Made by a program: the position numbers and the translations under genes. Of a DNA stretch of 64,000 nucleotides, positions 42,765 to 50,686 are shown in pieces; position 1 is the stretch's first letter, and every line of letters begins with the position of its first letter. The stretch lies in NCBI RefSeq assembly GCF_020687505.1, contig NZ_JAJEQT010000010.1. One strand, given 5' to 3'. The DNA is from Coprococcus_C hominis. Lineage in GTDB: Bacteria; Bacillota; Clostridia; Lachnospirales; Lachnospiraceae. Below the pieces are notes generated by a model. It was given only the letters and a program-made list of their open reading frames with translations, had not been told where the DNA came from and did no database searches.

Positions 42765-43118
42765 TTACTCCGCGTCAGCATCTTCAGCCTTTGCTTCTTC
42801 TACAGGCTCCTCAGCAGCTGCTTCCTCTGACTTCTCGGAATCATCTGGATTAATCGTCACGTAATCACGGTTTGCATCTTCCATCTCAAGATCGAGATCA
42901 TCTGCAAACAGATCATCCTCTTCGATATCATCCTCGTTATCAAAGATCTTTGGCATTTTGTCCTTGATTGTTGTCTTTACTTTGTTGATCTTTTCATCAA
43001 CGTTGTTATCCTGATATACCTTAGATTCTCTGATCTTGTCCTTGAACGCATAGCACAGACCACCAACTGCGGCTGCGGCAACTGAAAATTTTACGACACC
43101 TTTAAAAAACTTACCCAT
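42765..43118 (-). CDS. Small acidic single-span (YtxH-like) protein
   Basis: 117 residues: a short hydrophobic segment at about 8-24 (VVKFSVAAAAVGGLCYAF), then a charged helical region, then a strongly acidic tail rich in Glu, Asp and Ala (EEAAAEEPVEEAKAEDADAE). The layout is that of YtxH-like proteins, whose role is unclear. The ATG at 43118 is preceded by AAAAGGAG on the minus strand. Single gene behind its own promoter, divergent from the next operon. Confidence 0.65.
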   Translation of the reverse strand: MGKFFKGVVKFSVAAAAVGGLCYAFKDKIRESKVYQDNNVDEKINKVKTTIKDKMPKIFDNEDDIEEDDLFADDLDLEMEDANRDYVTINPDDSEKSEEAAAEEPVEEAKAEDADAE

Positions 43119-43159
43119 GTCTGAATCTCCTTTTCCATAATTATCTATATTTTACCACG

Positions 43160-43189
43160 ATTATATAAAGACTATTCTAATACATGCAA
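43160..43189 (-). promoter_or_regulatory. Promoter of the acidic single-span protein gene
   Basis: On the minus strand TTGCAT (43189-43184), 18 bases, TATAAT (43165-43160). Confidence 0.6.
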
Positions 43190-43242
43190 TAATAAAAAGC
43201 AAATGAAAATCTGTGGTTCACAGAAAGTTTAGAATTATTTCT

Positions 43243-43271
43243 TTGCCTTGCACTGTGGGATATGGTAGACT
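43243..43271 (+). promoter_or_regulatory. Promoter of the small membrane protein / MutS-like operon
   Basis: TTGCCT at 43243-43248, 17 bases, TAGACT at 43266-43271. Confidence 0.5.
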
Positions 43272-43305
43272 AGATTGTAGTAAAAAGACCGGAGGGTAAT
43301 ATAAA

Positions 43306-43518
43306 ATGAAGAATTTAAAAGAATCCGAGAAGAATTTCCTTACCTGTGCGATTTTGATTGCGCTTGTTGGAATAGCATTGGTTTTCTTAGACCAAACTAC
43401 ATTAGGAATCCTGAGCATCATTGCGGCAGGCGTGTTTGTAGCAATCTTTTTCAAGATGGTAATCACGAGAAAAAAAGAGGAAAAAGAGGAAGAAAAAGGG
43501 CATGATGACAGTAAATGA
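43306..43518 (+). CDS. Small two-span membrane protein
   Basis: 70 residues: two hydrophobic segments (about 12-28 and 33-52) joined by DQTT, and a Lys/Glu-rich tail (RKKEEKEEEKGHDDSK). I do not recognise a family. It overlaps the start of the membrane MutS-like gene by 17 bases, so the two are coupled and may act together at the membrane. Confidence 0.65.
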   Translation: MKNLKESEKNFLTCAILIALVGIALVFLDQTTLGILSIIAAGVFVAIFFKMVITRKKEEKEEEKGHDDSK

Positions 43519-45322
43519 GAATCGAAAGCAGTTTGAACAGTGGACGCTGGATTATCAGAACCAAAAGGAACGGGCGGACCGGTTATTCAGCCGGATTTCC
43601 ACGTTTCGTATCCTGACATTTTTAATCGGTGCGGCGGGCTTGATCATTGGAATTACTGAAAAAGAAAAATCATATGCGACGCTTCTGGTGATCGCCGGTG
43701 TGTTGTTCCTGATCGGCTTTGTAGCACTTGTGAAATGGCATAGTGTTGTAGCGGAACGACAGGAGATGCTTACAGAAAAATGGGAGGTCTGCCGGCGGTA
43801 TTGCAATCGTTTTACCGATGGATGGCGGAAGTTTGAAGAGAAAGGAACTGTGTATCTGCGCGAGGACGATTGTGTTGCCGCAGATATTGATCTGCTTGGA
43901 GAGAATTCTCTGTATCAGATGATTTCTGTCTGTCATACAGAGAAGGGAAAACAGACATTTGCAGACCATCTCACAACGCGGTATATCGAGGAAGCGGAGC
44001 GGGAGCAGCGACATGCTGCAATCAAAGAGCTTTCGGGGAAACCGGAATTTGCCGTAGAGTTTGAGACAGCCGGACGCAGGATGGAAGCGGAAAAAGAAAA
44101 GTTTGACGCGGAAGCGTTTGAAGATTTCTGCGGGGACGTGGCACAGGGCAAGCTCCCGGCATTTGCACATGTATTGCGTTTTTTGTTGCCGGTTTGTGAG
44201 ATTGCGAGTCTGGTATTGTTCCTGACTGGCACGATTTCCTATGGATATCCACTTGCTGGATTTCTGGCATTGCTTGTCATTTCGTGGCTGACCAAGTTCA
44301 TGACGGACGGTATCATTCAGCCGGTTTATTATGCAAGTACCGTGAGCGGAGAATACGAAGTGATGCTCTCCTTGGTCGCAGAACAGGCATTTCAGAGCGA
44401 AGTCCTTGCCAGGATGCAGCAGCGCGCAGGCGGGGCGACCGGAGCGGTCCGGGCATATCATAAGCTAAAAGCAATCAGCCAGGCATATAATATTTCCTTC
44501 AATCCATTGGTACACCAGATCTTATGTGGACTTCTTTTGTGGGACTATCAGCTTGCAGCGGTTGTTTCCCGGTGGAAGAAAACATATGGAACGCAGGTTG
44601 CTGGATGCTCGGATATGATTGCGGAGCTGGAAGATCTGATGAGCTTTTCTGTGCTGGGAATGGTACGGGAGACTGGAGAAGGGCAGATTGATTATACGGA
44701 GACAGAGGTGCATCTGGAGGGAACGAATCTGTATCACCCATTGCTGTTGCCAGATCAGGCACAGGGCAACGATGTAACACTTGGCTCTGGTATCACGATT
44801 ATCACGGGATCAAATATGTCTGGAAAGACAACCTTTTTAAGAACGGTTGCCATCAATCTGGTACTTGCTTATCTTGGTGCACCAGTCTGTGCAGAAACAT
44901 TGAAGGCATCTTATATGCGCATCTTTACATCTATGCGGGTAAAGGACGATGTGGCGCATGGTATCTCCACTTTCTATGCGGAGATTCTACGCATCAAGGA
45001 GATGGCTGTCTACCGCAAAGAGGAAAAACCAATGCTCTGTCTGATCGATGAGATCTTCAAGGGAACCAATTCCGCAGACCGTATCGTCGGTGCGAAGGAG
45101 GTTATCACGAAGCTCGCAGGCAGCCGTTGCATGACGGTTGTTTCTACACATGATTTTGAGCTTTGCAGCATTACAGATAAGAACCAGACACCGGCGGTAA
45201 ACTATCATTTTCAGGAATATTATGAGGGAGATGAGCTGCGGTTTGACTATAAGATCCGCGATGGCAGATGTACAACGACAAATGCGCGGGCAATCCTTCG
45301 GATGGCAGGCTTTGAGGTCTGA
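43502..45322 (+). CDS. Membrane-anchored MutS-family ATPase
   Basis: 606 residues. The C-terminal 180 residues are a clear MutS ATPase: Walker A TGSNMSGKTTFLRT near 436, then the RVKDDVAHGISTFYAE signature, Walker B LCLIDEIFKGTNSADR near 510, and VVSTHDFELC. The N-terminal mismatch-reading domain is absent. Instead there are hydrophobic segments at about 38-52 and 60-80, and another pair near 240-260 and 262-280, so the protein is probably membrane-bound. It belongs to the MutS-like proteins of unknown role found in Firmicutes and Bacteroidetes, not to canonical mismatch repair. Start at one of two adjacent ATGs (43502/43505). Confidence 0.85.
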   Translation: MMTVNENRKQFEQWTLDYQNQKERADRLFSRISTFRILTFLIGAAGLIIGITEKEKSYATLLVIAGVLFLIGFVALVKWHSVVAERQEMLTEKWEVCRRYCNRFTDGWRKFEEKGTVYLREDDCVAADIDLLGENSLYQMISVCHTEKGKQTFADHLTTRYIEEAEREQRHAAIKELSGKPEFAVEFETAGRRMEAEKEKFDAEAFEDFCGDVAQGKLPAFAHVLRFLLPVCEIASLVLFLTGTISYGYPLAGFLALLVISWLTKFMTDGIIQPVYYASTVSGEYEVMLSLVAEQAFQSEVLARMQQRAGGATGAVRAYHKLKAISQAYNISFNPLVHQILCGLLLWDYQLAAVVSRWKKTYGTQVAGCSDMIAELEDLMSFSVLGMVRETGEGQIDYTETEVHLEGTNLYHPLLLPDQAQGNDVTLGSGITIITGSNMSGKTTFLRTVAINLVLAYLGAPVCAETLKASYMRIFTSMRVKDDVAHGISTFYAEILRIKEMAVYRKEEKPMLCLIDEIFKGTNSADRIVGAKEVITKLAGSRCMTVVSTHDFELCSITDKNQTPAVNYHFQEYYEGDELRFDYKIRDGRCTTTNARAILRMAGFEV

Positions 45323-45430
45323 TGATTTGTGAAATATTGTACAATTTTGATAAAAAATAGGTTTCCATTTGTCGAAAACGCTTTGTCAATTATGCACAAT
45401 GCCAATTATGAATTATTGACAAATCGAAGG

Positions 45431-45458
45431 TTGACTTTGCCTCGTATTTTGTTATAAA
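45431..45458 (+). promoter_or_regulatory. Promoter of the 697-codon unknown gene
   Basis: TTGACT at 45431-45436, 16 bases, TATAAA at 45453-45458. An inverted repeat TTTGTCAAT/ATTGACAAA at about 45382-45422 lies just upstream and could be an operator. Confidence 0.6.
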
Positions 45459-45498
45459 ATCGAAGTAGTGAAATTTAATTACAAGGGGGTATATGGCA

Positions 45499-47586
45499 AT
45501 GGCATTACCAGCAAATATTACCGCAGAATCAGACAGCAATGTCCTTACAATTGCGGCATCAAATAACAAAGGACTGTTGATTCGTTTCCTGAATGAGCAG
45601 GTAGAAGATGGATTTTATGCATTGGTTATTGACTATTTAAAGGATAGTAATTTTGACCTCAAGAATATGATGGTTGATGACGATGTAAAGACACAGTGTA
45701 CAAAGCTTTACGAGTTGGGTGAGTTCGTAGACACCAACATCAAGGCGACAGGACGTTATGAGATTGAAGAGTGGATTGAACCATTATTCAAGTTTGTATA
45801 TGGCGATATCGATCCGTTGGATGTGGATGCTCCAATCAGCACATCCGGTATTTATCGTTACAGCATCTGGCTGATCTATCTGTATCAGAGAGAGTGCTTC
45901 GGTGATGCGATGCGTCTGATCGGTGAGCGTATTGCACCATTGCTGATCAATCTGAGCTATCAGATTTTAGAGGATGATGACAGACCGAAGAACTTTGATA
46001 AGGCAATTATGGGTTATCTCGATCTGATCAACGTTATCATGGAGATGGGACTTCCGGCGGACAATGCAAATTCGGATGCATATATGAACAATCTGGAAGT
46101 ATTGTTTGATTATGTAGTAGAAGACCCACATGTAGGAAATGATTATAAGATTCAGTTCTCAATCGGACTGTTCAACGCATATATTCACAACAAGGAATAC
46201 AACAAGGCATTTGAGTTTTATGGATTGAATGCAGAGTATATTCCAATCGACAATATGTCAGTCTATGAGAGCTTCAAGGAATTGATCCGCAACACGAATT
46301 CGGCAGCCGATACAACAGTGCTGAGCAGAAGTGTGATCAATGCAATCTCTAAGCAGGAGATCTATAACAAGCGTATTGATACACTGATCGCAGAGGTATC
46401 TTCCTTTGTAAGAAAGGTATATCTCTATATCGAGAACGAGCCAAATATGAAGAAAAATCTGCAGATTCTTGGCGCAGGTGCTTCCTTAAGTGACAAGCAC
46501 AATATCTTCGAAGGCTTGTACGAGTATAACCTGGTGTTCTATGAGTGTGGAATCAAGGATCTGGTAAATCAGGACAATTCCAACAAGTCATGGGAAGAAA
46601 AGTACGAGATTCTCGATTTACTCTATACAACGTTGAATGTTATCTTTGATGGCTACAATGTATATGAGATCTCAAACAAGATTGAGCATCAGTATGTAGA
46701 GCTTACATGGATTGGAAATTATGTTAACGCGAATCCTTCTCTGCTCAAGCTGTTCTTCAGTGTAAAGGAGAAGATTAAGGCGTTTAAGGTTCGTAAGAAT
46801 TCTATCCTTGAGAAGTCTAAGACAAACTACGAGATCAAGCAGATGATTGATGATCGCCAGAAGGCACTCGTATTTATGACAGCAGAGGATATGATCTGCA
46901 ACGGTTTGAACAGTGGTAGAATCAATATTATTAATAATAACTATGATCCAAAGGTAGCTGAAAAGCAGTTGATTAAGACCTACGCAGAGATTGTAGTTCC
47001 TGCAAAGTACAAGAAGGCAGAGGCACCACAGTCTGGCGGTAAGTTCTTTGGTAAGAATTCTGGACCTGCGATGGATCCAGATCTGCAGAAGCTGTTGTCT
47101 GACACAAAGATAGAGGAGATGCTCCTGAAGTCTGAGTGGCTGTGGAACCAGTATGAGGACAAGGGAAATGATCAGCAGACACCAGAGGAAGCTACATACA
47201 GTGTTGTATGCCTGATCAAGGTAGTAGAAAAGCTCCTTGACAGAAAGGGTGGAAGCTCTTCTCGTTCAGAATCCTCTCCGAACAAGAAGGTTATCATCAC
47301 AAAGACTGGTAAGGTTATCGAGTTATCTGATGAGGGTGCACAGACACAGAACAATAATACAACACTTCAGCCAACCGTGATCGAGAACCTGAACAACATC
47401 ATCGTGACATTGAAGGACAAGTCCGATGCAAATGTAAAGTATGTACAGGCGTATGTAAATGACTGGTTGAATTCCGTTGTAGATGCAAAGCTGGATAAGA
47501 ACTCTATGCTGCAGTTATATGAAGCAGAAGAGCTTCGTAACAAGACATTGACGGTGATCAAGAAGCTTCGTGCAGATCTTTTATAA
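45499..47586 (+). CDS. Large cytoplasmic protein of unknown function
   Basis: About 695 residues, no signal peptide or membrane span, rich in predicted helix with many aromatic and acidic positions (IYRYSIWLIYLYQRECFGD, HNKEYNKAFEFYGLNAEYI), suggestive of repeated helical hairpins (TPR-like) in the first 400 residues. A flexible Gly/Ser/Pro/Gln-rich stretch (about 535-640, GGSSSRSESSPNKK) precedes a short C-terminal helical domain. I do not recognise the family. The start at 45499 places GGGGG nine bases upstream. Monocistronic with its own promoter; codon use looks like highly expressed neighbours, which suggests a real, well-expressed protein. Confidence 0.8.
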   Translation: MALPANITAESDSNVLTIAASNNKGLLIRFLNEQVEDGFYALVIDYLKDSNFDLKNMMVDDDVKTQCTKLYELGEFVDTNIKATGRYEIEEWIEPLFKFVYGDIDPLDVDAPISTSGIYRYSIWLIYLYQRECFGDAMRLIGERIAPLLINLSYQILEDDDRPKNFDKAIMGYLDLINVIMEMGLPADNANSDAYMNNLEVLFDYVVEDPHVGNDYKIQFSIGLFNAYIHNKEYNKAFEFYGLNAEYIPIDNMSVYESFKELIRNTNSAADTTVLSRSVINAISKQEIYNKRIDTLIAEVSSFVRKVYLYIENEPNMKKNLQILGAGASLSDKHNIFEGLYEYNLVFYECGIKDLVNQDNSNKSWEEKYEILDLLYTTLNVIFDGYNVYEISNKIEHQYVELTWIGNYVNANPSLLKLFFSVKEKIKAFKVRKNSILEKSKTNYEIKQMIDDRQKALVFMTAEDMICNGLNSGRINIINNNYDPKVAEKQLIKTYAEIVVPAKYKKAEAPQSGGKFFGKNSGPAMDPDLQKLLSDTKIEEMLLKSEWLWNQYEDKGNDQQTPEEATYSVVCLIKVVEKLLDRKGGSSSRSESSPNKKVIITKTGKVIELSDEGAQTQNNNTTLQPTVIENLNNIIVTLKDKSDANVKYVQAYVNDWLNSVVDAKLDKNSMLQLYEAEELRNKTLTVIKKLRADLL

Positions 47587-47617
47587 TCAGACCACAAAAA
47601 ACCTTTATTATAAAGTG

Positions 47618-47647
47618 GGAGGTATCTTACGGATACCTCCTAATTTT
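47618..47647 (+). terminator. Probable terminator with weak T tail
   Basis: Nine-base stem 47618-47626 with 47632-47640, five-base loop, then TAATTTTATT. Confidence 0.55.
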
Positions 47648-47685
47648 ATTCTGAATACCTGCAAAGAACAGGAGTCAATCGAAAC

Positions 47686-49575
47686 ATGGCAGAGAAGAGA
47701 CAACGAATCAATGTGAATATTTATCGTGCCAGCCACAACGCGGAGGAAAGTCAGTATATATTCGACGTGGAGGAGGAACTGAAAAAGCTTCCGAAAAGTC
47801 CGGGTGTCTATATCATGCACAGCAAGAATGATGATATCCTTTATGTGGGAAAGGCAGTGAGTCTGCACAGCCGGGTGCGGCAGTATTTTCAGACCGGACA
47901 TGGACACGGAGGATCTGCAAAGATTGCCAAAATGGTGTCGCAGATCGCGTATTTTGAATATATCGTGACAAGCTCTGAGATGGAAGCACTTGTGCTGGAA
48001 TGCAATCTGATCAAAGAGTACCGCCCGAAGTATAACACGATGATGACGGATGACAAAGGTTATCCGTATATCCGCGTGACGGTGGAGGAAGCTTTCCCAC
48101 GGTTTTTATACAGCCATTCTATGAAGCGGGATCATTCCAAATATTTCGGACCATACACCAATGCACGGGCAGTCAAGGATATCCTGGAATTGATCAATAA
48201 GCTCTATCATCTGCGTACATGCAACCGCAGACTGCCGCAGGATATCGGCAAGGATCGCCCATGCCTGTATTACCAGATCGGGCAGTGTAAGGCACCTTGC
48301 AATGGGAAGATCAGTCAGGAGGATTACGGCAGACAGGTGCAGGCGGCGTTGTCGTTCCTGAATGGAAATTACAAGGAGATATTGACGGAACTTCAGGAGC
48401 AGATGCGGGCGCAGGCGGAAGAAATGGAGTTTGAGAAAGCGGCTGAGACGCGGGATCTGATCGAGAGTATCCGGCATATCGAGGATAAGCAGCAGATGAA
48501 TAAGGCGTCTGGTGAAGATCGGGATGTTATCGCGTGTGCATCGAACGACAAGGATATTGTCGTGACCGTATTCTTCGTGCGGGATGGTAAACTGCTTGGA
48601 CGGGAAAATCATCATATGAATGGCAACAGCAAGGAACGGTTGTCAGAGGTGCTGGCGGCATTTATCAAGCAGTTTTATTCGGGGACACCGTATCTGCCGA
48701 GAGAGATTCTGGTTCCGGAAGTGCCGGAGGAACAGCAAATCTTAGAGGCGTATTTGAGTGAACGGCGCGAATCGAAGGTGCAGATTGTTGTGCCGCAGAA
48801 GGGAGACAAGAAAAAGATCTTGGATCTGGCGGCAGAAAATGCGAGATTGGTACTAGCGCAGGATATGGAACGTGTGAAGCGGCAGGAGAAGCGGACAATC
48901 GGAGCGGCAAATGAGATTGCGGAGCTTCTTGGAATTCCGTCGGCGAACCGGATGGAGGCGTTTGATATCTCCAATATCTCTGGCGTATTGTCAGTGGCGT
49001 CGATGGTTGTGTTTGAACAGGGAAAGCCGAAGAAGAATGCGTATCGTAAATTCCGGCTGCGGACGGTAACGGGTCCGGATGATTATGCATCCATGAAGGA
49101 AGTGCTGTCGAGACGATTCACAGATGAGAAGATGGATGTTTTGCCAGATGTCATTATGATGGATGGTGGTAAAGGACAGGTAAACGTTGCATTGATGGTA
49201 TTGGATAGCCTGGGGCTTGACATTCCAGTGTGTGGTATGGTAAAAGATGATAACCACAGAACAAGAGGCTTGTATTATAATAATGTGGAAGTGAAGTTCC
49301 CGAAGGGCAGTGAAGCGATGTTGATGGTGACGGCACTGCAGGATGAAGCGCACCGCTTCGCGATAGAATATCACCGGCAGCTCCGCAGCAAAAATCAGGT
49401 ACATTCCGTGCTCGATGAGATACCGGGGGTAGGTGAGAATCGGCGGAAGCAGCTGCTCAAATATTTCGGTGAGATACGGAAGATCAGGGAAGCGACAATC
49501 AGCGAGCTTGCAGAAGTGCCGGGAATTCCAGAGTCCGTTGCGAAGAATGTGTATGAATTTTTTCATGCGGAATAA
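47686..49575 (+). CDS. uvrC: Excinuclease ABC subunit C
   Basis: 629-residue nuclease that makes both incisions in nucleotide excision repair. The GIY-YIG domain is at about 40-120 (SPGVYIMHSKNDDILYVGKA). A cysteine-containing region is near 190-205 (CLYYQIGQCKAPC), and the UVR domain near 225-260 (MEFEKAAETRDLIESI) contacts UvrB. The RNase H-like domain (about 370-545) has FDISNISG and VIMMDGGKGQVNVA with catalytic aspartates. A C-terminal helix-hairpin-helix pair closes the protein (IPGVGENRRKQLL, VPGIPESVAKNVYEFF). The start ATG follows AGGAG by 11 bases. The Mfd gene at the window's start feeds the same pathway. Confidence 0.97.
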   Translation: MAEKRQRINVNIYRASHNAEESQYIFDVEEELKKLPKSPGVYIMHSKNDDILYVGKAVSLHSRVRQYFQTGHGHGGSAKIAKMVSQIAYFEYIVTSSEMEALVLECNLIKEYRPKYNTMMTDDKGYPYIRVTVEEAFPRFLYSHSMKRDHSKYFGPYTNARAVKDILELINKLYHLRTCNRRLPQDIGKDRPCLYYQIGQCKAPCNGKISQEDYGRQVQAALSFLNGNYKEILTELQEQMRAQAEEMEFEKAAETRDLIESIRHIEDKQQMNKASGEDRDVIACASNDKDIVVTVFFVRDGKLLGRENHHMNGNSKERLSEVLAAFIKQFYSGTPYLPREILVPEVPEEQQILEAYLSERRESKVQIVVPQKGDKKKILDLAAENARLVLAQDMERVKRQEKRTIGAANEIAELLGIPSANRMEAFDISNISGVLSVASMVVFEQGKPKKNAYRKFRLRTVTGPDDYASMKEVLSRRFTDEKMDVLPDVIMMDGGKGQVNVALMVLDSLGLDIPVCGMVKDDNHRTRGLYYNNVEVKFPKGSEAMLMVTALQDEAHRFAIEYHRQLRSKNQVHSVLDEIPGVGENRRKQLLKYFGEIRKIREATISELAEVPGIPESVAKNVYEFFHAE

Positions 49576-49628
49576 ACTGTCTAACCGGTATTAGAAAACA
49601 GACGAATAAAGACTTAGGAGAACACGAT

Positions 49629-50141
49629 ATGTTTCAGAGATTTTTTCCAAACGAATATTACGACAGTACCTATCATATTGATTTTCAGGCATTCTATGAC
49701 AAAGGATACCGCGCGGTACTGTTCGATGTTGACAATACACTGGTGGAACATGATGCACCTGCCAATGCGCGTGCAAAGGCATTGATACAGAAATTAAAGG
49801 ATATGGGATATGGTGTCTGCTTCGTGTCAAATAACGATGAGGAACGTGTAAAATCCTTCAATGAACAGGTTGGAGCAACTTATGTATATAAGGCAGGAAA
49901 ACCGTCAGCCAGAGGATATGTGCAGGCAATGCAGAAGCTTGGTACTGACCGGACGAATACGTTGTTTGTCGGAGACCAGATCTTTACTGATATCTGGGGT
50001 GCAAACAATGCGCAACTTTACAGCATCTTAGTACAGCCGATTGCAAAGCACGAGGAGATTCAGATTGTGTTAAAACGAATCCCGGAAAAATGGGTGTTGC
50101 ACAGCTATCTGAAGAAACATACATTGCAGACAGGAAAGTAA
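49629..50141 (+). CDS. yqeG: YqeG family HAD IIIA-type phosphatase
   Basis: 170 residues with the HAD motifs LFDVDNTLVEHD (catalytic aspartate pair) near residue 32, VSNNDEE near 73, the lysine in KAGKPSARG near 94, and FVGDQIFTDIWGAN near 115. The YqeG family often lies near ribosome-assembly or shikimate genes; its substrate is not established. SD TTAGGAG precedes the ATG. It is convergent with rpsT across a shared terminator. Confidence 0.92.
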   Translation: MFQRFFPNEYYDSTYHIDFQAFYDKGYRAVLFDVDNTLVEHDAPANARAKALIQKLKDMGYGVCFVSNNDEERVKSFNEQVGATYVYKAGKPSARGYVQAMQKLGTDRTNTLFVGDQIFTDIWGANNAQLYSILVQPIAKHEEIQIVLKRIPEKWVLHSYLKKHTLQTGK

Positions 50142-50160
50142 AAAAGAAAACACACGAAAA

Positions 50161-50190
50161 AGAAAAAGACGCGGAAAGCGTCTTTTTCTT
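50161..50190. terminator. Bidirectional terminator between yqeG and rpsT
   Basis: Twelve-base stem 50161-50172 with 50178-50189, loop GGAAA, T-rich and A-rich flanks. Confidence 0.85.
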
Positions 50191-50220
50191 TGGGTTAAAA
50201 TATATTTATCAATAAAATAA

Positions 50221-50484
50221 TTAAGCAAGCTTGTTAACAGCAAGTGTTAAACGGGAAATCTTTCTTGAAGCGTTGTTCTTGTGGTAGATTCCCTTTGAAG
50301 CAGCCTTGCTGATCTCGGATGTAGCAACCTGAAGTGCAGCTTCTGCAGCAGCCTTATCGTTTGCCTCGATAGCAGCCTCAACCTTCTTAACTAAAGTCTT
50401 AATCTTAGACTTGATCATTTTGTTTCTTAAAGTCTTTGTCTCGATAACAAGAATTCTCTTCTTTGCGGATTTGATATTAGCCAA
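50221..50484 (-). CDS. rpsT: 30S ribosomal protein S20
   Basis: 87-residue primary 16S rRNA-binding protein, Lys/Ala-rich and helical. The protein begins (M)ANIKSAKKRILV, which requires a TTG start at 50484; GGAGG lies eight bases before it. A longer reading from an ATG five codons upstream would include the SD itself and is rejected. It ends SRKISRLTLAVNKLA. Monocistronic, with a promoter and a leader of about 130 bases on the minus strand. Confidence 0.96.
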   Translation of the reverse strand: MANIKSAKKRILVIETKTLRNKMIKSKIKTLVKKVEAAIEANDKAAAEAALQVATSEISKAASKGIYHKNNASRKISRLTLAVNKLA

Positions 50485-50553
50485 ACCTGACACCTCCATA
50501 AAATATTATAATAGTTTAAGTTTATATAATTATCACTTTGGTCAAGACACGAA

Positions 50554-50581
50554 CAATCCGTCCACACCACTAGACAGATTG
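50554..50581 (-). other. Hairpin in the rpsT leader
   Basis: Nine-base stem, CAATCCGTC (50554-50562) with GACAGATTG (50573-50581), one G-U pair on the transcript strand, ten-base loop, no T run. It lies midway in the rpsT 5' untranslated region. Confidence 0.5.
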
Positions 50582-50621
50582 GACCAGTGAAAATTTCTAA
50601 TTGTGTTCACACACAAACCAT

Positions 50622-50650
50622 AGAATAGCAAAAAGCCATTTTTCTGTCAA
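50622..50650 (-). promoter_or_regulatory. Promoter of rpsT
   Basis: On the minus strand TTGACA (50650-50645), 17 bases, TATTCT (50627-50622). Confidence 0.7.
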
Positions 50651-50686
50651 TACTTTTTGATGAAAAAACCCGTAAAAACCTAAATT

